59,706 nucleotides of DNA from Lysobacteraceae bacterium PS02340 (GTDB taxonomy: Bacteria > Pseudomonadota > Gammaproteobacteria > Xanthomonadales > Xanthomonadaceae): NCBI GenBank assembly GCA_029959605.1, contig JASCOC010000018.1:1-59706 (forward strand), given 5' to 3'. This document shows, piece by piece, positions 36,643-46,906 of the stretch (within the stretch, counting starts at the first letter, position 1; each line of letters begins with the position of its first letter). Both the position numbers and the translations under genes were made by a program. Under the pieces are notes generated by a model, which was not told where the DNA came from, did not search any database, and worked only from the letters and a program-made list of their open reading frames with translations.

Positions 36643-37005
36643 TTACACCGGCATGTTCATGACGTCCTGGTAGGACTGGACGAGGCGGTTGCGGACCTCG
36701 ACCGTGGCGCGGAACGCGACCGACGACTGCTGCATCGCGACCATCGTGCGGGCGAGATCCGCGCGCGGATCGCCGAGTTCGAACGCGGTCTGCATCGCAC
36801 TGCTGTGGGCCTGGGTCTGGCTGACCTTGTCGATCGCGCCCGACAGCAGCTCACCGAATCCCGGCGCCTTGGTCCCGCTGTCGACGCGGCCCAGCTGGGC
36901 GTTGCCGAGACCGGTGTCGATCGCATTGCTGTTGCCGACATCGCCACGCGCGCGGGTTTCGTGCGCACGGATCTGGCTGAGGATCGAGGAGATGGCGTCG
37001 GTCAT
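36643..37005 (-). CDS. fliE: Flagellar hook-basal body protein FliE
   Basis: A 120-residue rod adaptor joining the MS-ring and export gate to the rod. The conserved C-terminal half reads FGELLSGAIDKVSQTQAHSSAMQTAFELGD and VEVRNRLVQSYQDVMNMPV. It is the first gene of the fliEFGHIJK operon, with a sigma-54 promoter directly upstream. Confidence 0.95.
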   Translation of the reverse strand: MTDAISSILSQIRAHETRARGDVGNSNAIDTGLGNAQLGRVDSGTKAPGFGELLSGAIDKVSQTQAHSSAMQTAFELGDPRADLARTMVAMQQSSVAFRATVEVRNRLVQSYQDVMNMPV

Positions 37006-37039
37006 CGGGGTGGCTTCGCAGCGGCTCTGCGCTGTTCAG

Positions 37040-37055
37040 GCAATTCCCGTGCCAG
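37040..37055 (-). promoter_or_regulatory. Sigma-54 promoter of fliEFGHIJK
   Basis: Minus strand CTGGCACGGGAATTGC matches the -24/-12 consensus almost perfectly (TGGCACG, four bases, TTGC). The expected start is near 37028, 23 bases before the fliE ATG. It lies in the short gap after fleQ. Confidence 0.9.
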
Positions 37056-37062
37056 CGGCTCG

Positions 37063-38561
<1,499 letters not shown>

Positions 38562-38562
<1 letters not shown>

Positions 38563-39962
38563 CAGGCAGCGACCTGCAGGGCGACGACGGGACGGTTGGA
38601 ATGGCGGGCCTTGGCGGGACCGATCGACAGCTGGTCGCGATACTTGGCGACGGTGCGGCGGGCGATGCGCACGCCCTGGCGGGCGAGGATTCCGGCGATG
38701 ACGTCGTCGGCCAGCGGCGCATGGCGCGGCTCGTCGTCGATCAGGCGCTTGACCATCGCGCGGACCGCGCTGCCCGACACGTCGGCGCCTTCCAGGCGCA
38801 CCGCGAACAGGCGCTTGAGCTCGATCGTGCCGCGCGGGGTCTGGATGTACTTGCCGGCGACGATGCGCGAGACGGTGGATTCGTGCACGCCGATCGCATC
38901 GGCGACTTCGCGCAGGGTCAGCGGCAGGATCGCCTCGTCGCCCTGTTCGAGAAAACCGCGCTGACGCTCGACCAGCAGCTGCGCGGTGCGGAACAGGGTG
39001 TCGTTGCGCATCGCCAGACCACGGACCAGCCAGCGGGCCTCGTCGAGCAGACCGCGCAGCACGCTGTGGTCGCTGCCGGCGAGCGCGCGCTCGCAATGCG
39101 CGCTGATGCGCACGCGCGGCGTGGTGTGACGACCCAGCGCGACACGCCAGGCGCCACCGGCGTGCCAGGTGACGACGTCGGGAATGATGTGGCTGTCCTC
39201 GACCGACGCCGGTGCTTCGACCGGATGCGCGCGCAGCGACAGGATCAGGGCGACGGCATCGCGCACCGCGGTGACATCCACCGACAGCGCGGCGGCGAGC
39301 GCGGCATCGTCGTGCGCAGCCAGCAGGCCAACGTGATCGGCGAGGATGCGCAGCGCCAGCGAACGGGCGTCGGAGGGGGCGAGCACGCGCAGCTGCGCGG
39401 ACAGGCATTCGGTCGGATCGCTCGCGGCCATGCCCGGCCATTCGCCGTGCAGCAGCCGCTGGCGCGCGATGTTCAGATCGTCGCCACGGCCCGGGAATTC
39501 GGTTTCGCCTTCGGCCAGCAGCTCGACGAGCGACTGCTCGAGGTAGCCGTTGTCATCGCAGCGATCGAGCCAGAACGCGGCCAGCGGCAGATCCTTGGCG
39601 GCCCAGTCCAGCGCGAGGCGCGCGAGCAGGCGCTGGCGCATGTCGGTGGACTCGCCGTCGGCGATGCGCGCGGTGGCGTCGTCATCGAAACCGCCGGCGC
39701 TGCCGTTGCTGCCCAGGCCCGACAGGAAGGCCGGCTCGGGCAGTTCGTCCCAAGCCGCGGCTTCGAAGCCGGCGATATCGGATTCGGGGGTCTCGGTGTC
39801 CAGCTCCGGCTCGTCCTGCTCGAGCAGCGGATTGCGCTCGAGCGTCTGCTGGAGTTCGGTGGCCAACTGCTGCGAGGTCAGCTGCAGCAGGCGGATGGAC
39901 TGGAGGAGTTGCGGCGTCAGATTGACGCCTTGCGCCATCCCGGCGCGAAGAGTGCCCTTCAT
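38562..39962 (-). CDS. rpoN: RNA polymerase sigma-54 factor, flagellar copy (RpoN2-type)
   Basis: A 466-residue sigma-54. Region I is Gln/Leu-rich ([35 protein letters not shown]), followed by an acidic region II. The core-binding and DNA-binding domain has [28 protein letters not shown]. The RpoN box is [12 protein letters not shown] at 39962 ([18 protein letters not shown]) is chosen. An open extension to 40157 adds non-homologous residues. Xanthomonads carry two rpoN genes, and the copy beside fleQ is the flagellar one, so this is probably rpoN2. Confidence 0.93.
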
Positions 39963-40458
39963 CACTTCGAATCCCCTCGGCCGACACCCCGTCAGCCAGT
40001 GGAGATATCGTGAAGTCGGGATGTCGGCGCACGAATCGGGGCAAACCCGGCGCCTATTCAGGGCGTACCTGTAGGTGTGTAGGGGCGGCCCTGACTTTGT
40101 GTCGTGAAAATGACGTGAAAACCATGTGAAGTGACGCGGAATGACGCGGCGCGTCACGTGTGATGGCGATCACAAGTCGGGTTTTCGGCGCTTTTCGCGT
40201 GCAGTTCGAATCGACGGGCGCATCTGGCAAGACGCGTGCCGCGGGACTCCATGTAGGGGTGGCTCGCCTGCAACCCGCCCGGAGGATGGGTTTAGCGCAG
40301 CGAAGCCCGGCGAAACGCCGGTGCTGACGCTTGGAAACTCGGCCCGGGCAGGCGGGAAACACCTGTCGTAACGACGCGTTTCCGACGCCATCGATCTGCA
40401 GGCGCTGCGCGACGGGTTTCGCTGCGCTCTGCCGTCCTGCAAACGCGCTTCGTGCCCC
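39963..40458. other. 496-bp intergenic region upstream of rpoN
   Basis: No gene is supported. The left ~180 bp is the less GC-rich likely promoter region of rpoN-fleQ, with no clear consensus seen. The right part is repeat: GGTTTAGCGCAGCGAAGCCC near 40289 and its inverted relative GGGTTTCGCTGCGCTCTGCC near 40417, related to the unit at 45443. Confidence 0.6.
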
Positions 40459-41091
40459 TCAGGGCCGATCGTGGTGCCGCATCGCGATGCGCAGCAGTTC
40501 GCCGGCATTCCGGCACCCGAGCGCTTCCATCATCCGCGAGCGGTGGGTTTCCACCGTCTTAATGCTGATCGCCAGATCGGCGGCGATCTGCTTGGTGCTG
40601 CGGCCGGCGCCGAGGGCGTTGAGGATCTCGCGCTGCCGTCGCGGCAGATTTTCGACATCGCCCGGCGCCCGCTCGGCGCGATAGCTGCGCAGCTGTGGCG
40701 CGGAGACCTGCGGACTGAGGAAGGTGCGGCCGGCGGACGCGGCGCGCAGGGCGATTTCCAGCTCCGCCGGCGGCGCATCCTTGACCACGTAGCAAAGCGC
40801 GCCGCGCGACAGCGCCTCGCGGACGTGCAGCACGTCTTCGTGCATCGACAGGATCACGACCTGGCTCTCGGGCACGGCCAGCCGCAGTTCGGCCAGCGCA
40901 TCGAAGCCGCTGCGGCCCTTCAACGAGAGATCGAGGACCACGATGTCGGGCAACGTCTGACGCGCGCGCATGACCGCGTCGTCGGCATTGCCGGACTCTC
41001 CCACCACTTCGACGCCGTCCATTGCCTCGAGCAGACGGCGTACGCCCGCGCGCACCAGCGCATGGTCGTCGCAAATCAGTACCCGAATCAC
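40459..41091 (-). CDS. NarL/LuxR-family response regulator
   Basis: A 210-residue two-component regulator. The receiver domain has acidic pair CDDH, phospho-acceptor Asp54 in IVVLDLSLKG, Thr/Ser position ILSMHED and Lys in YVVKDAPP. The C-terminal LuxR helix-turn-helix has LPRRQREILNALGAGRSTKQIAADLAISIKTVETHRSRMMEALGC. No kinase is adjacent. The NarL-type kinase at 12997-13629 is the only candidate in this window. It sits where Pseudomonas carries fleSR and xanthomonads carry other regulators. Confidence 0.93.
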   Translation of the reverse strand: MIRVLICDDHALVRAGVRRLLEAMDGVEVVGESGNADDAVMRARQTLPDIVVLDLSLKGRSGFDALAELRLAVPESQVVILSMHEDVLHVREALSRGALCYVVKDAPPAELEIALRAASAGRTFLSPQVSAPQLRSYRAERAPGDVENLPRRQREILNALGAGRSTKQIAADLAISIKTVETHRSRMMEALGCRNAGELLRIAMRHHDRP

Positions 41092-41181
41092 GTCCGTGAC
41101 CCCACTCCTTGTGTCCCCCGATCTGTACCTTAACGAAGATCAAGACCGTGCGACAGGCTGGACATCACGTGCGGAGTGCGA

Positions 41182-41769
41182 TCAACGTCGGCGAATCTCC
41201 GCAACCTCGCGGCGATGGATGCGGAACACGTGGCGTTCGAGCGCGTCCGACAGCGAGGGCGACAGCGGTCCGAAGCGCAACCAGACGCGCGTGACCTCGC
41301 CGTCGCTGGCGGTGCTGGCGATGACCGTCGCCGGCACCATCAGCGGCGTCGGCAACCAGTCGCTGGCCGACATGCGGAACGTGCCTTCGGTGCCGACCGC
41401 GAACGCGCCGCGCACCTGCACCTCGGCACCTCGCGCCGACCACACCAGGCCGACCGGCGCGTCGAGTGCGCCCTGCGCGGCGGCGAAGCCGGTCATCAGC
41501 AGGGTCAGCACGTCGAGCTTGGCTTCGAGCCGCAACAGGGCCGGATCGGCCGGTTGTTCGGGATCGTCGACCCGCGGCGCGCCGTCGTCGATGACCGCGA
41601 GGCCGCGGAGCAGGGCTTCCCCCTGCAGGGCCAGACGTTCGCGGGAGGCGTCGTCCAGCGCGCCGGGCAGGAACGTCGCCGAGCGCGTTTCGTGCAATGT
41701 GAGGATGTCGCCGAACAGCGCGTCGTGCGCCTGGGTCGGCGACAGCGTCGGCAGGTCGACGGCGCTCAT
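41182..41769 (-). CDS. PilZ-like protein of the fliDS cluster
   Basis: A 195-residue soluble protein without signal peptide. The C-terminal ~100 residues look like a PilZ barrel (VQVRGAFAVGTEGTFRMSA, TRVWLRFGPLSPSLSDALERHVFRIHRREV), but the c-di-GMP motifs RxxxR and DxSxxG are not visible, so ligand binding is uncertain. The N-terminal ~90 residues are helical. Its position after fliS and a small helical protein matches the xanthomonad arrangement. It overlaps the upstream gene by four bases. Confidence 0.6.
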   Translation of the reverse strand: MSAVDLPTLSPTQAHDALFGDILTLHETRSATFLPGALDDASRERLALQGEALLRGLAVIDDGAPRVDDPEQPADPALLRLEAKLDVLTLLMTGFAAAQGALDAPVGLVWSARGAEVQVRGAFAVGTEGTFRMSASDWLPTPLMVPATVIASTASDGEVTRVWLRFGPLSPSLSDALERHVFRIHRREVAEIRRR

Positions 41770-42074
41770 GCGAGCGCCCGCAGCCAGGCGTTGGCGCCGC
41801 GGCGGCCGTGGCCCAGTCGTGCGAGTTCTGCCGAGGCCGCATCGCGGGCGACGCGCAGTTCCTCGATCAGCACCCCGTGCGCGGCCAGCAGATCCAGCCA
41901 GGGCTGGCGCGCGACGACCTTCAGATCGACCTTGGCCAGCGCGAACACGATCTCGCCGTGATGCGCGTCGAGCAGCGTCGCGGCGGTGTCCCAGTCCTCT
42001 GCGGCGATCGCCGCGCGTACGGCATCGACCGGCAGGTCGGGTACACGGTCGAGCGCGGGCAACTGGGCGGCCAT
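41766..42074 (-). CDS. Small helical protein downstream of fliS, possible FliT-like chaperone
   Basis: A 102-residue, predominantly helical, acidic/Ala-rich protein (AAIAAEDWDTAATLLDAHHGEIVFAL; LAAHGVLIEELRVARDAASAELARLGHGRRGANAWL). No family is recognised with confidence. Its size, position three bases after fliS and helical content suit a FliD chaperone of FliT type, which would otherwise be missing from the locus. This is inference from context. Confidence 0.5.
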   Translation of the reverse strand: MAAQLPALDRVPDLPVDAVRAAIAAEDWDTAATLLDAHHGEIVFALAKVDLKVVARQPWLDLLAAHGVLIEELRVARDAASAELARLGHGRRGANAWLRALA

Positions 42075-42077
42075 CGT

Positions 42078-42470
42078 TCAGTCCTTGGGTGCGATCTGGC
42101 GCCAGGCGCCTTCGATGTCGCCGAGGATGTCATCGATCTCGCGCAACGGCGAGGCGTCGTTGTTGAGGTTGGCCTCGAGCAGGCGGCGTTGGCAGTAGTC
42201 GTAGAGCGCCGACAGGCCATCAGCGATCTCGCCGCCGGCTTCGAGATTCAGGGAACTGTTGAGGCCGCCGATGATCGCGCAGGCATCGGTGATCGCATGC
42301 GCCTTGCGCGGCACGTCGCCACGTTCCAGGCAGGCCAGCGCCAGACGGATGCGCTCGCGCGCGGTCGACAGCATGATCGCGATCAGCTGGTGCGGGCTGG
42401 CGTCGAGCGCCGCACTGGCGGCGCCGGTCTGCTTGTACTGGTTGGCGAGATTGCGCGCATGCATGTTCAT
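42078..42470 (-). CDS. fliS: Flagellin export chaperone FliS
   Basis: A 130-residue helical chaperone with the FliS pattern: ANQYKQTGAASAALDASPHQLIAIMLSTARERI, GGLNSSLNLEAGGEIADGLSALYDYCQRRLLEANLNND. It binds the flagellin C-terminus and blocks premature polymerisation. The start is ATG at 42470. A GTG at 42476 overlapping the fliD stop would add two residues. Confidence 0.95.
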   Translation of the reverse strand: MNMHARNLANQYKQTGAASAALDASPHQLIAIMLSTARERIRLALACLERGDVPRKAHAITDACAIIGGLNSSLNLEAGGEIADGLSALYDYCQRRLLEANLNNDASPLREIDDILGDIEGAWRQIAPKD

Positions 42471-42472
42471 TC

Positions 42473-43804
42473 TCACGAGGCACTCGTCGAGGACGAGAGT
42501 TGCTGGGACAGGAAGTTGCTGCTGCTCTGGAGCTTGGTCACCAGCGTGTCCAGCGCGATGAACTGCGCCTTGTAGCGCGCCTCGGCCAGCGACATGCGCC
42601 GGTCGAGCGCGTCACGCTGCTGGGTCAATACCTTGGTGCGTTGGGTCAGGCTTTCGTCGCGCGTCTTGAGCGGGCCATTGCTGTCGAGGATCGCGGTCAT
42701 GCTGGTGCCCATTCGGGTGCCCAGCGACGCGTCTCCGGCGCCGAAGATCGTGCCGACCGCAGTGGGATCCTTGGCGACGCCGGCATTGAAGTCGGCATCG
42801 TTGAGGGTCAACGTGCCGTCCTTGCCGATGGTGATGCCGAGTTCCTTCAGCGCGATCACGTCGCCGCCGATCATGTCGCGCAGCTCGCGCGACATGCCAC
42901 GCACCATCGCGTCGCCGTTGAGCGCCGCGGCGACCTTGGTCGTCGCGTTGTAGTTGGTCGCCGACGCGACCGCATACAGCGCGGCATTGAATTTCTCGAC
43001 GAAACCCTTGACGCCGGACAGCTGGGCGGCGGTGTCGTTGGCGACCGTCATCGTCACCGGCTTGCCGGGCGCGGCGTCCTTGAGCGTCAGGCTGACGCCG
43101 GGCACCAGATCGGTGATGGTGTTCGACGCGCTGGTGCGCTCGATGCCGTCGACCTTGATCAGCGCGTCCTGTGCGGGCGCGATCACCGACATGCCGGACA
43201 CCAGTCCCTGCAGTCCGGAGTCCCCGCCGCTTGCGTCGAGCGTGATCGCCTTCGACTGGCCGCTGTCTAACGCGGTCAGCACCAGATGCGCACCGTCGTC
43301 GCCGGTGATGATCGCAGCCTGCAGGCCCTTGCCGGCAGCCGCGTTGTTGATTGCATCGCGGATGTCGGCGAGCGTGTTCTTGCCGTCGACGATCTCGATC
43401 GACAAGCGATGCTCGCCTGCCGTGATCGCCAGCGTGCCGCTGCCGACCGCAGTGGCCGGACCACCGGGAAATGCTGCGGAGGATTGCTTCTGTGCGCTCG
43501 CCAGCGCTAGCACCTCGACCTGGTGCTGCCCGGTCGGCGCGCCGCCGGAGGCGGTTGCCGCGAACGCCGTGTTCGCCGACAGGCCGACGGTACGGGCCAT
43601 CGAGGTTTGCGTGCCCGACAGCGTGCGCAGTGCGGACTGCAGGTTCGACATCGCCGAGCGCAGCGAACCGATCGCCGACACTTCGGCCTTGATCTTGGTC
43701 TCGGTCTTCGCGAACCGCGCATCGGCCGGTGCGCGTTCCGACGCCACGAGTTGCTTCGCGGTCGTCGTCGGGTCGATGCCCGAGCCCACGACGCCCAGTG
43801 CCAT
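42473..43804 (-). CDS. fliD: Flagellar filament cap protein FliD
   Basis: A 443-residue cap protein starting MALGVVGSGIDPTTTAKQLVASE. The N-terminal FliD domain has VSAIGSLRSAMSNLQSALRTLS. The central region contains FliD_C domains with TNYNATTKVAAALNGDAMVRGM, ending in a C-terminal helix (YKAQFIALDTLVTKLQSSSNFLSQQL). The length is normal. The frame is open further upstream to 43972, over the gap to fliC, without similarity. No sigma-28 or sigma-54 consensus is visible just upstream. Confidence 0.93.
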   Translation of the reverse strand: MALGVVGSGIDPTTTAKQLVASERAPADARFAKTETKIKAEVSAIGSLRSAMSNLQSALRTLSGTQTSMARTVGLSANTAFAATASGGAPTGQHQVEVLALASAQKQSSAAFPGGPATAVGSGTLAITAGEHRLSIEIVDGKNTLADIRDAINNAAAGKGLQAAIITGDDGAHLVLTALDSGQSKAITLDASGGDSGLQGLVSGMSVIAPAQDALIKVDGIERTSASNTITDLVPGVSLTLKDAAPGKPVTMTVANDTAAQLSGVKGFVEKFNAALYAVASATNYNATTKVAAALNGDAMVRGMSRELRDMIGGDVIALKELGITIGKDGTLTLNDADFNAGVAKDPTAVGTIFGAGDASLGTRMGTSMTAILDSNGPLKTRDESLTQRTKVLTQQRDALDRRMSLAEARYKAQFIALDTLVTKLQSSSNFLSQQLSSSTSAS

Positions 43805-43937
43805 CAGTGCACCGCCCTGAACTGCGCCATGCCTGCGCACGCCGGACGACCGGACTGCTGCGTGGCGATGGGGAAGTCTGCGGTCATGTCGGGCCCTGTA
43901 GTGGCAAGTGGCAGGTGGGTTCGATCGACGGTATGTG

Positions 43938-44002
43938 CCCGTTCCAGTACGGCCTCGCCTGCGAAGCCGCACTGGAACGGGGCGTGGCAGGTGCCACGCC
44001 CC
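43938..44002 (-). terminator. Two consecutive hairpins after fliC
   Basis: In the fliC direction, a palindrome GGGGCGTGGCA/TGCCACGCCCC (43979-44002) lies ten bases after the stop, followed by CCCGTTCCAGT/ACTGGAACGGG (43938-43948 with 43971-43981). The hairpins share a few bases and could be alternative. No T-run follows. It is likely to end or attenuate the abundant fliC transcript before fliD. Confidence 0.6.
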
Positions 44003-44011
44003 GGTATTGCA

Positions 44012-45175
44012 TCAGCGGATCAGGCTGAGGACGTTCTGCGAGCTCTGGTTGGCCTGGGCCAGCATCGCGGTACCGGCCTGCTGCAGGATCTGGTTACGCG
44101 TCAGCTGCGCCGATTCCTTGGCGAAATCCGCGTCCTGGATGCGGCTGCGGGCGGCCGACAGGTTTTCGGAGTTGACCGACAGGTTCGACACGACCGAGGT
44201 GAAGCGGTTCTGGATCGCACCCAGCTCGGCGCGGGCGGTGTTGACGGCGTCGAGCGCCGCATCCATCGCCAGCATCGCGTTGTCGGCGCCTTCGACGGTC
44301 GTCAGCGTCAGCGAAGCAAAACCGGTGGCGGCAGCGCCAGGAACGGTGGTGCCGGTGCCGTTGGCCGTGGCCAGACCGGTCAGGTTGGTCGCGCCGGCGA
44401 TCGTCAGCGTCTGATCGGTCGACACGACCGCGCCGGCGCCGCTGAAGGTCACATTGGCCAGCGCGGTCGCGTTGGCCGGAAGCGCCTTGGCGGCGTCGAA
44501 CGCAGCTGCGAACTCGGTGAGTGCATCGCCGCCGGTGCGGCTCGCTTCCGCGGGGATGCTGATGTTGACACCGTTGATGCTGACGGAAGCAGCATCCGCA
44601 CCCGCGGTGATCGCAGCGGTCTGCGTCTGGGTGTAGGTCGTGGTGCCGACACCGGTCCAGCTGCCGAGCGCGGCGGTCGAGGCATTGGCGATCGACGAGA
44701 TGTCGATCGTCTCGCCCTGGTTCGCGCCGACCTGGAAGGACTGGGCCTGGAACGAACCGTCGAGCAGCTTCACGCCGTTGAAGTTGGTCTGCTCGGAGAC
44801 GCGGTTGATCTCGGCCTTCAGCTGCTGGGCTTCGGCGTCGAGCGCGGCGCGGTCGCTGGTCGAGTTGGTCGCGTTGCGGCTCTGCACGGCCAGCTCGCGG
44901 ATGCGCTGGAGGTTGTCGCCGATCGAGCTCAGCGCGCCTTCGGCGGTCTGGGCCAGCGAGATGCCGTCGTTGGCGTTGCGGGCTGCCTGGTCGAGGCCGC
45001 GGATCTGCGTGGTGAAGCGCTGCGAGATGGCGAGGCCGGCGGCGTCGTCCTTGGCGCTGTTGATGCGCAGGCCCGAGGACAGGCGCTGCAGCGAGGTGGC
45101 GAGGTCGGCACCGGACGCGCTCAGGTTGCGCTGGGCGTTGAGCGACATCACGTTGGTGTTGATGACTTGGGACAT
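44012..45175 (-). CDS. fliC: Flagellin FliC
   Basis: A 387-residue filament protein. The N-terminal D0/D1 region is highly typical (MSQVINTNVMSLNAQRNLSA, LSSGLRINSAKDDAAGLAIS, AQTAEGALSSIGDNLQRIRELAVQ), as is the C-terminal one (ELGAIQNRFTSVVSNLSVNSENLSAARSRI, QILQQAGTAMLAQANQ). The central ~150 residues are the variable surface domain. It is the only flagellin in the window. The ATG at 45175 has CAGGAG upstream, and a sigma-28 promoter lies ~100 bases before it. Confidence 0.97.
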   Translation of the reverse strand: MSQVINTNVMSLNAQRNLSASGADLATSLQRLSSGLRINSAKDDAAGLAISQRFTTQIRGLDQAARNANDGISLAQTAEGALSSIGDNLQRIRELAVQSRNATNSTSDRAALDAEAQQLKAEINRVSEQTNFNGVKLLDGSFQAQSFQVGANQGETIDISSIANASTAALGSWTGVGTTTYTQTQTAAITAGADAASVSINGVNISIPAEASRTGGDALTEFAAAFDAAKALPANATALANVTFSGAGAVVSTDQTLTIAGATNLTGLATANGTGTTVPGAAATGFASLTLTTVEGADNAMLAMDAALDAVNTARAELGAIQNRFTSVVSNLSVNSENLSAARSRIQDADFAKESAQLTRNQILQQAGTAMLAQANQSSQNVLSLIR

Positions 45176-45273
45176 GGAAGCTCTCCTGGAGGGTAGGTCC
45201 GGCGGCGACGAGTGGGCCTTTGCCGGTTCCGCAGGGTGTTGGCCGGGATTGGCCCTCGCCGCTGCTGACATGG

Positions 45274-45300
45274 ATAACGGCACCCCCGGGGGATCCTTTA
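45274..45300 (-). promoter_or_regulatory. Sigma-28 (FliA) promoter of fliC
   Basis: Minus strand: TAAAGGAT, an 11-base spacer (CCCCCGGGGGT), then GCCGTTAT, against the consensus TAAAGTTT-N11-GCCGATAA. The spacing is exact. The leader to the fliC ATG is about 90 bases. Confidence 0.88.
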
Positions 45301-45442
45301 GGGCGGATCGCGAAATATTTTTGGGCGATGCGCTGAAAAGGGTGTTGTCGGGGCGGGGAAGGTGCTAGGCGGACGTCGTTGCAGCTGATGCGCGCGTGTT
45401 CGATTGGACGCAGACGTGCGTCGCGCGTGATGACGCTGCGTA

Positions 45443-45472
45443 AGATGGGTAGAGCGCAGCGAAACCCATCGT
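45443..45472. repeat. GATGGGT...ACCCATC extragenic repeat
   Basis: AAGATGGGTAGAGCGCAGCG followed by AAACCCATC: GATGGGT pairs with ACCCATC around a GCGCAGCG core. Related units are at about 40273-40305 and 40405-40430. Confidence 0.65.
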
Positions 45473-45535
45473 GGCGATGCGTGTGGCTCGCGACGACTTG
45501 GGGTGGGAAGTTGGGATTCGCTCGAGCGTCAGCCC

Positions 45536-45684
45536 TCACCCCAACCCCTCTCCCAGAGGGAGAGGGGCTACGAAGCAAATGCTCGCGATATCCGAACCCC
45601 TCTCCCAAAGGGAGAGGGGCTACGAAGCAAGCGCTCGCGATATCCGAGCCCCTCTCCCTCTGGGAGAGGGGTTGGGGTGAGGGT
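45536..45684. repeat. 52-bp tandem repeat inside long inverted ends
   Basis: The unit begins CCCCTCTCCC at 45545, 45597 and 45649, giving an exact 52-bp period. Each unit has a CTCTCCC/GGGAGAG palindrome and a spacer GGGCTACGAAGCAA...GCTCGCGATATCCGA. The outer ends are 22-base complements (CCCTCACCCCAACCCC-type left, GGGGTTGGGGTGAGGG-type right), so the array is an expanded inverted repeat. Not CRISPR: the spacer is the same in both copies. Confidence 0.85.
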
Positions 45685-45694
45685 AGACGTCGCG

Positions 45695-46897
45695 TTACAG
45701 CAGATCGAAGATCGACATCTGCTGCACCTTGATCAGCGTGCGTTGTGCGGCTTCGAGTGCGGTCGACTGCAATGCGAGACGACTCGCGGCTTCCGTCGGA
45801 TCGACGTCGCGCAGGTTCGACAGCATCGTTTCTAGGCCCAGGCCGTAGGCACCGCGGCCGTCTTTCGCGTCGTCGAGTGCGGCCAGACGCGTGCCGGTGT
45901 CGCTGCGTGCGGACAGGAAGTGATCCTGCGCGCTGCTGATGTCGCCGAGCGCGGCCTGGATCGCGTTCTGGCGTGTGGCTTTCTCGGCAGCCGTGATCGC
46001 CGGCGCATCGAGCGCAGCGGCCAAGGTGTCGATCGTCGCGAACACATCCTGCGTCGGCGCCTTCGCGATCGTGAAGGTGTCGCCCGCCGCGGGCGCGCCG
46101 CTAAGTGTCATCTGGATGCCGCCGGCAGCGATCGATGTGCCCGCGACATATGGCCCGCTGGCGACCACGCCACCGGCGTCGTCGCGGAGCTCATAGGCAT
46201 CGGGCGCGGTGAAGTGCACGGTCAGACTGCGGCCGGCCCAGGTCGCGGTGTTGTTGACCGCGCCACTGCCGATCACGCCGCTCCCGGTGTTGCCGGCGCC
46301 CGCGGTCGTGCGGCTCAGGCCATCGCCGGTGCGGATGCGCAGGAACAGGTCGCTGCCGGGATCGGTATCGCCGACGTGCAGACCCGGCGCGACTTCGACC
46401 TGGTTGCGGCCGTCGTCGCCGATGTAGCTGACACCGCCGTTGGCATCGACGACGAACGGCGACACGCCGTCGCGCGAGCCCGCGAACAGGCGATTGCCGG
46501 TGCCGTCGTCGCGATTGCCGATCGCGGTGATCGCCTCCTTGATCTGCCGCAGTTCGCCAGCGATCGAGGCGCGGTCGGCATCCGACAGCGCGCCGTTGCC
46601 GGCCTGCACCGTCAGCTGCCGCGCACGATCGAGCTGCGTGCCGACATCGGTCAGCGCCTGCTCCTGCGTGCGCAGGCGGTGTTCGACCAGGGCCGAATCC
46701 TTGTCCTGCTGTTCGAGCGTCGACAGCGCGTGTTCGAGCCGCTTGGCATTCGCCATGCCCGACGGATCGTCGGCGCCGTTGATGAGTTTCTGCTGCGTCG
46801 TCAGCTCGAGCTGCGCGCGTGCGACGTTCGACTGCTGGCGCAGCAGCGCCGACAGGCCCTGCTGGTGGATGCCGGCGGTGGACAGGCGGAGTGTCAT
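45695..46897 (-). CDS. flgL: Flagellar hook-filament junction protein FlgL
   Basis: A 400-residue flagellin-like junction protein. The N-terminal helical region is MTLRLSTAGIHQQGLSALLRQQSNVARAQLELTTQQK, with INGADDPSGMANAKRLEHAL. The C-terminal helix has FLSARSDTGTRLAALDDAKD and STALEAAQRTLIKVQQMSIFDLL. It joins FlgK to the filament. It starts nine bases after flgK and ends 519 bp before fliC. Confidence 0.95.
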   Translation of the reverse strand: MTLRLSTAGIHQQGLSALLRQQSNVARAQLELTTQQKLINGADDPSGMANAKRLEHALSTLEQQDKDSALVEHRLRTQEQALTDVGTQLDRARQLTVQAGNGALSDADRASIAGELRQIKEAITAIGNRDDGTGNRLFAGSRDGVSPFVVDANGGVSYIGDDGRNQVEVAPGLHVGDTDPGSDLFLRIRTGDGLSRTTAGAGNTGSGVIGSGAVNNTATWAGRSLTVHFTAPDAYELRDDAGGVVASGPYVAGTSIAAGGIQMTLSGAPAAGDTFTIAKAPTQDVFATIDTLAAALDAPAITAAEKATRQNAIQAALGDISSAQDHFLSARSDTGTRLAALDDAKDGRGAYGLGLETMLSNLRDVDPTEAASRLALQSTALEAAQRTLIKVQQMSIFDLL

Positions 46898-46906
46898 GGC
46901 AGGCCC

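Larger units (their letters stand above)
45176..45694. other. 519-bp region between flgL and fliC
   Basis: It holds the fliC leader and sigma-28 promoter, then a palindrome GATGGGTAGAGCGCAGCGAA-type repeat (45443-45472), then a 52-bp tandem repeat array (45536-45684). No gene is supported. Confidence 0.7.

Noticed and set aside
42473..43972. A 499-residue FliD with an N-terminal extension
   Set aside because: The family start is MALGVVGSG at 43804. The extra ~56 residues are Arg-rich and come from the intergenic hairpin region.
45536..45684. Possible CRISPR array
   Set aside because: The 52-bp units repeat their spacers too, the period includes a palindrome and no cas gene is near. It is a tandem repeat.
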